Part shown: positions 63,759 through 64,000 of the stretch, in pieces
How the letters are laid out: each line of letters begins with the position of its first letter
How positions within the stretch are numbered: the first letter of the stretch is position 1
Source: Leishmania infantum JPCM5
Taxonomy: Eukaryota > Euglenozoa > Kinetoplastea > Trypanosomatida > Trypanosomatidae
NCBI RefSeq assembly: GCF_000002875.2
Contig: NC_009413.2
Span: forward strand, 615,323-679,322
Reading direction: 5' to 3'
Length of the DNA stretch: 64,000 nt
Position numbers and translations under genes: made by a program
Notes under the pieces: model-generated
What the model was told of the DNA's origin: nothing
Seen by the model: the letters and a program-made list of their open reading frames with translations, nothing else
Database searches by the model: none

Positions 63759-64000
63759 TCAAGTACGTCTCGCGGGCCCCGCATCACTCAACGGCGCCTG
63801 ACCCGACTCCGCCATCGTATCGCTGACGTTGGACGCCGGCACCACTGATTCAGTGTAGGGGACGTACTCGGGTGATGGATTCGGCTCCACAAAGGCAAGA
63901 ATCACGTTCAGTCCAATAAGCAGCAGAGCCGCGCCGATGGAATAGTTGTAGACCAGACGCCAGTCCGTGAACTTGTCCTGCTCAATGAGCTCCCTCTCCT
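63759..64000 (-). CDS. Membrane protein, C-terminal fragment (5' end outside window)
   Basis: A - strand frame is open from the right edge (first full codon ends at 63998) to a TGA at 63759-63761, giving 79 residues. It reads ERELIEQDKFTDWRLVYNYS, then one clear membrane segment (IGAALLLIGLNVILAFV), then a short polar tail (EPNPSPEYVPYTE onward) ending in PARRT. Codon use is GC-rich and the frame is unbroken, unlike other frames here. Probably a multi-pass or tail-region membrane protein; the family cannot be told from this part. Confidence 0.65.
   Translation of the reverse strand, partial: ERELIEQDKFTDWRLVYNYSIGAALLLIGLNVILAFVEPNPSPEYVPYTESVVPASNVSDTMAESGQAPLSDAGPARRT

Noticed and set aside
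1..64000. CRISPR arrays, rRNA operon, telomeric hexamer repeats
   Set aside because: No regularly spaced repeats, rRNA signatures or TTAGGG-type arrays are visible; a eukaryotic chromosome-internal locus fits better.

Overview
The window looks like nuclear DNA of a trypanosomatid, most likely Leishmania. The genes are intronless and GC-rich, and they lie in long same-strand runs. They are separated by pyrimidine-rich spacers (on the coding strand) full of (TA)n, (GT)n and poly-C microsatellites, as expected for polycistronic transcription with spliced-leader trans-splicing. Degenerate ingi/L1Tc-clade retroposon copies (DIRE/SIDER type) also fit Leishmania. I cannot name the species from sequence alone.

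Layout. From 1 to about 29.2 kb all genes are on the + strand: the 3' end of an unidentified protein (2-1456), LTV1 ribosome-assembly factor (4301-6235), a two-RRM RNA-binding protein (8753-11104), a 10.2-kb stretch with no convincing gene, a LYAR-type zinc-finger protein (21341-22291), and a large low-complexity protein of unknown function (25392-29177). From about 34.4 kb to the right end all genes are on the - strand: AP-1 sigma adaptin, a predicted mitochondrial matrin-type zinc-finger protein, a 2677-aa phosphatidylinositol 4-kinase alpha, a large predicted organellar protein with repeated dsRNA-binding-like modules, an ankyrin protein fused to an N-myristoyltransferase-like fold, and the C-terminus of a membrane protein. 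The two clusters converge at about 29.2-34.4 kb, a convergent strand-switch region where transcription should terminate.

Repeats dominate the middle. A dead DIRE-like retroposon (reverse-transcriptase remnant, then C2H2-like fingers) is present as two almost identical 2.2-kb inverted arms (31368-33580 and 39798-42011). They enclose a 6.2-kb spacer carrying the AP-1 sigma and zinc-finger genes. The shared terminal 0.5 kb of that element also occurs alone at 1977-2481 and as a fragment at 34148-34263. A second, different 0.49-kb repeat with the 5' signature of trypanosomatid retroposons forms another inverted pair (43574-44063 and 58913-59401), enclosing the PI4-kinase and the dsRBD-like gene. 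The right half is therefore two adjacent gene blocks, each bounded by inverted repeats, an arrangement known in Leishmania to favour extrachromosomal amplification.

The most unusual protein is the ankyrin/NMT-like fusion, which keeps the whole NMT fold pattern but has lost the acyl-CoA-binding motif. No CRISPR array, rRNA or tRNA gene was found.
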